64,000 nt of DNA from Epiperipatus broadwayi. Lineage: Eukaryota; Onychophora; Udeonychophora; Euonychophora; Peripatidae. The stretch covers positions 932,001 to 996,000 of the forward strand of contig JAQFVV010012544.1 in the NCBI GenBank assembly GCA_028023455.1, given 5' to 3'. Below are positions 60,821 through 64,000 of this stretch, piece by piece. The notes under the pieces were generated by a model. It had not been told where the DNA came from. It was given only the letters and a program-made list of their open reading frames with translations, and did not search any database. A program made the translations under genes and the position numbers. Positions within the stretch are counted from its first letter, which is position 1; every line of letters starts with the position of its first letter.

Positions 60821-63400
60821 TAGCCCACCTACTTTAATGTCATCTGCACAAAGCAAAATGATGCCAAACATAAAATCAAAAAAGCACGGCACATTTCAAG
60901 GTACAAATACGCGATTAACAAAAAAGGAAGCCCTGCATCCCCCTTTCTAAAAATGGCATATCCAACCTACATAATCTTAAATGCAATTACTATATGAATT
61001 ATCCTGCACACAATATATAAATATATATACCCACACTCTCATCACAATTAATGCTACATTTATGACTTTTAGTAGTCAAAACAGAAAAACCATTAAAATT
61101 TATAATTACAGTTACAGCTTTATAAAATGGATTCCCATTTGCATGTAAGCTGGATTTTAAAACCCTCACATCACATATGTGCTACAAGAATGTATTAATT
61201 TTCTGAAAACATGCAACTTTCAGAAGATATTTCCTAACTGCTGCCAATTATGCATTATGATTTCAATGTATAACCATGACAAAATAATGATGCAACTTAA
61301 ATCTCTTCTTAAAAACATCTGCAAATGCTATAAGAAGACTTTAAAAAGAAATCAGCTTAGGTTTCATAAGTTCTGAGATATATTCAACACACCCTCTAAA
61401 CTGACAAATAAATATTGTCTCCTTACCCTATGGCTACAAGTAAAACATGGTAAGAAAGTCAACTTCCTCATTAACATATAAGCATCATTCCATGCTAGTG
61501 GTTAATTATAGCTTCACCAACTTACCCCATTGACCAGGTTCTAATACCCTTAGTCTTGGCTTTAAATTCACTATAGGCACCTGCAATACTCAGTCACAGA
61601 ATTGGCTACAGAAATTGAAACCACTTTCAATGATAATCCTCAGTGAGACACTATTATTGAACAGATCACTGCCTCTAAATATTCCATGTCTGTAATTAAG
61701 AAGTAGTATAAAAGAATTACTGCTGCCAAGCAATATATTTCCAACAACAATATAAAGTGCATAAAAGAAAATAAAGGCCATCATTTTGTGTTACTTTCCA
61801 AACAACATTTTGAATCTAAAATAGACACACATGTTCAGAATCTCAAATTTAAACAAATGACTTATTACAACATCAAAAGAGAAAAAAGATAAATGCATCT
61901 CCAATATCCTCAGTAGATTCACTAATAAACCTTTAACCAAATGGGAATATTATAGTATTTATCCTTCAGCCACCACTCCTCTCAGACTACTTGCCAAAAT
62001 CAAGCTACCTAAAGACCATCACTCTCTTGGGTTTGAACTAATGATTGATTTAGCTGCCAAGATGATCTGATAATGGCTTTTTGATCTACTTGGATGCAGC
62101 AAATATGTTGTGAAATCCTTGTTTGTATGTATTTATTAATCAAAAACTCTAGTTTAATGAACATGACCACTTCACAATGCTTGATATTTCTGAATTGTAT
62201 GGGTTAGTCCCTCACACAGCATCCATTCAAGTGATCAAGATTATAATGAGTGCACAGAATATAATCCTCAAAAATCATACTTCATAATTTAATGCCTAAC
62301 TTGGATTCACAATGATATCTCCACTTCATTTGATAAAGTTTATTATAAAATTGAATATGGCTGGGCCATGGAATTTCCTATTAGCATTATCTTAAATATT
62401 TTCCTCAGTCTCTTTGAAGAAAGGATCCTACCCACATATAGTGCCTTCCACCACTCTCATAGGTGTGCTATGTGGATATTGGTTGTTATTTACACCCCAC
62501 ATTCCTCAGCTAAATCCAACAAGATCTTGCTCACACAACATCTCTCATATGGATCAAAGAAATTGAGAACAAATTCTAATGGTATCAAGTTCTTCAATCT
62601 CTACATTCAACATGAATTACAAAATTTTCATAAAACCTATGCATATATGTGGCTTCACCCACCCAAAATACTCACAATAAGCACTCATAAACTACCTTGA
62701 TTTAACGCCTTCCTACACTATAACTGCCACCTTTGTAAATTTGAATCAGTCAAAATAAAAAAAGTACATACATTTGTGAACTATGCAATGTTGACTACAA
62801 TGAGTCATTTTCCCTCACTCCACAAATAAAAAGCCTTATATTTCCCTTTCATACATACTCAGAGTTACTCACCACATCATCAAATTCATCACAGCCACAC
62901 ATCAGGATGCATTTTGCACATCACCTCAATTGTATTATCTACTCAGCAACTCAAAGGACAGACTGCCAACTGAGCTAGTACAAAAAATTAAATGCCAAAA
63001 TCCAACCTATTCCACAGTCTATCATGGCGAATCTCAGACTAACTTATCAAACTGTATTGCTCAGCACTCATGTCATTGTTATAAAGTAAAAACACATGCA
63101 GACCATTGCTCAATCTTCTTTGACAACTTATCCACAACTGGCCATGTCTTCAAGCCCAGCCACTTTAAGGTTGTCTGCAGAGAGAACAATGATGCCAAAT
63201 AAAAATCAAAGAAGCATGGCACATTTTCAAGAAACAAATACACAAATAACAAAAGAGAGTTCTGGTTCTCCTTTTCTAAAAAATGGCCCCCAAGCTACAT
63301 ATCCTTAAATGCAAATATTATGTAATTTAACTTACACACAATATATAATATATATCACAACTTAGCATCACATTTATTACATTTAAGACTTTTCTAAAAA
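60821..63400 (+). mobile_element. Penelope-like element flanked by direct pseudo-LTRs
   Basis: Direct repeats 60821-61080 and 63153-63400 (sharing AATGATGCCAAA, AAAGCATGGCACATTT-like and CACACAATATATAA texts) flank a PLE coding relic. The upstream repeat begins inside the C-terminal coding end of a preceding unit, so this is the partial tandem (pseudo-LTR) arrangement typical of PLEs, with a period of 2332 bp. No clear hammerhead core was found in these repeats. Confidence 0.8.
61500..63202 (+). pseudogene. PLE reverse transcriptase with GIY-YIG domain, decayed
   Basis: About 61500-62060 gives pre-RT/finger-like text with stops. The open frame 62368-62700 begins MEFPISIILNIFLSLFEER, the PLE RT motif B region (canonically AMGSP.S...A..F...FEE). 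Next, in another frame, comes YVDIG near 62470, at the site of the catalytic YVDD (second Asp lost). The frame 62930-63202 ends with a GIY-YIG remnant (YHGESQTNLS, AQHS, TGHVF...KVV). The protein would have been an EN(+) Penelope enzyme. Loss of a catalytic Asp and many frame breaks mark it as dead. Confidence 0.75.
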
Positions 63401-63404
63401 AAAA

Positions 63405-63770
63405 AGATACTAAGTTTTGCTCTATACATCCTCTGTATTAGTTTATTACATTTCTTTAGAGATAAAGCATTGTTATAATTACAATATAATCATTATATCT
63501 ATTTTATGCATCAAAGAGGTTGCAGTATAATAATATAAAATGTATGGACTTTAAACTTTGACTATTTAATGAGACATTTTACTAATTTTCAACATATATT
63601 TTTCTTCAAAATTAATTATCATTGTTATCATTTAAAAGTCTATTTTTCTAATATACTGCATGACACAAGTTATCTTATATTATGTCTTTGTGCTATTCTT
63701 GCAGTAGCAGATATTAAAAGTATCAAATATTCAGCTGGAAAATAATTACTCTATATAATATTAATTTAAT
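63405..63770. other. No recognised gene
   Basis: AT-rich, nothing supported. Confidence 0.5.
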
Positions 63771-63772
63771 AA

Positions 63773-64000
63773 TCATCATGTGATCACTATTTCTTATGCT
63801 TGCTTATAATTGTTATTAAAACAGGCAAAACTCACTATATGTATTGCCACTCACTGCAAGCTAAAGTGATCAATGGATGCAAGAAGGCCACAAGCCAGAA
63901 ACTAGTCTGGGGATATTGGATGAGTAGGCACTAGATGGGGATTTTATGCACAAGCCTTCTGGCATGCATTGATTACTCTAGCATGCAGTGAGTGGCAATA
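63773..64000 (+). mobile_element. H1 repeat, copy j (cut by window end)
   Basis: Begins CATCATGTGATCACTATTTC, then the AACAGGCAAAACTCAC head. At about 63882 the head arm joins the opposite arm at AAGGCCACAAGCC, directly followed by GAAAC-UA-GUC-UGGGGA on the plus strand. The CUGAUGA half is missing, so the arm junction again falls at the ribozyme. The right end lies beyond the window. Confidence 0.85.

Noticed and set aside
1-64000. CRISPR arrays, phage or prophage genes, bacterial operons
   Set aside because: No regularly spaced short direct repeats, ribosome-binding sites or compact gene runs; the content is eukaryotic repeat DNA.

Overview
The window is metazoan-type nuclear DNA, roughly three-quarters A+T, packed with dead transposable elements. 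I see no bacterial gene layout, no phage modules, no CRISPR array and no intact cellular protein-coding gene. The mix of Tx1-like and RTE LINEs, Penelope-like elements (PLEs) with GIY-YIG domains, a Ty3/gypsy relic and a hAT MITE points to an AT-rich invertebrate genome. I cannot name the species from sequence alone.

Layout: 1-1000 is one copy of a ~1 kb repeat whose second copy lies at 36.37-37.28 kb. A heavily eroded Ty3/gypsy element follows (1.1-4.05 kb). At 7.0-9.45 kb two diverged copies of an unrecognised protein family lie head to head; a CpG-decayed tRNA-Gly abuts one and a repeat interrupts the other. A PLE fragment lies at 10.1-10.9 kb. A nearly complete Tx1-like LINE on the minus strand fills 16.0-22.3 kb. 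Fold-back repeats follow at 22.9-23.9 kb, then a repeat-poor stretch (24.6-27.1 kb) with coding-like, splice-flanked segments. Further on are a minus-strand PLE relic (30.7-31.4 kb), a tRNA-derived repeat (34.2 kb), a 64-bp minisatellite (35.24 kb), an RTE LINE (40.64-42.29 kb) nested in an older repeat, a hAT MITE with perfect 8-bp target-site duplications (47.7 kb), two direct copies of a ~2.1 kb repeat (51.7 and 57.95 kb), and a PLE flanked by direct repeats (60.8-63.4 kb).

Most notable: two short non-autonomous repeat families, here called H1 (ten copies or fragments) and H2 (three loci), contain minimal hammerhead ribozyme motifs. The minus-strand motif at 39256-39298 has CUGAUGA, a 5-bp stem II, GAAA, an AUA cleavage triplet and a perfect 5-bp stem I. 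The minus-strand motif at 8432-8473 has CUGACGA, GAAAC, a GUC triplet and a 6-bp stem I. H1 insertions carry imperfect 12-22 bp target-site duplications and fold-back architecture whose arms join close to the ribozyme. H2 also occurs as a ~370-bp tandem array. This combination suggests PLE-dependent or retrozyme-like retroposons rather than ordinary DNA-transposon MITEs. That hammerheads occur in PLE terminal repeats and retrozymes is established; that H1 and H2 belong to that world is my inference.
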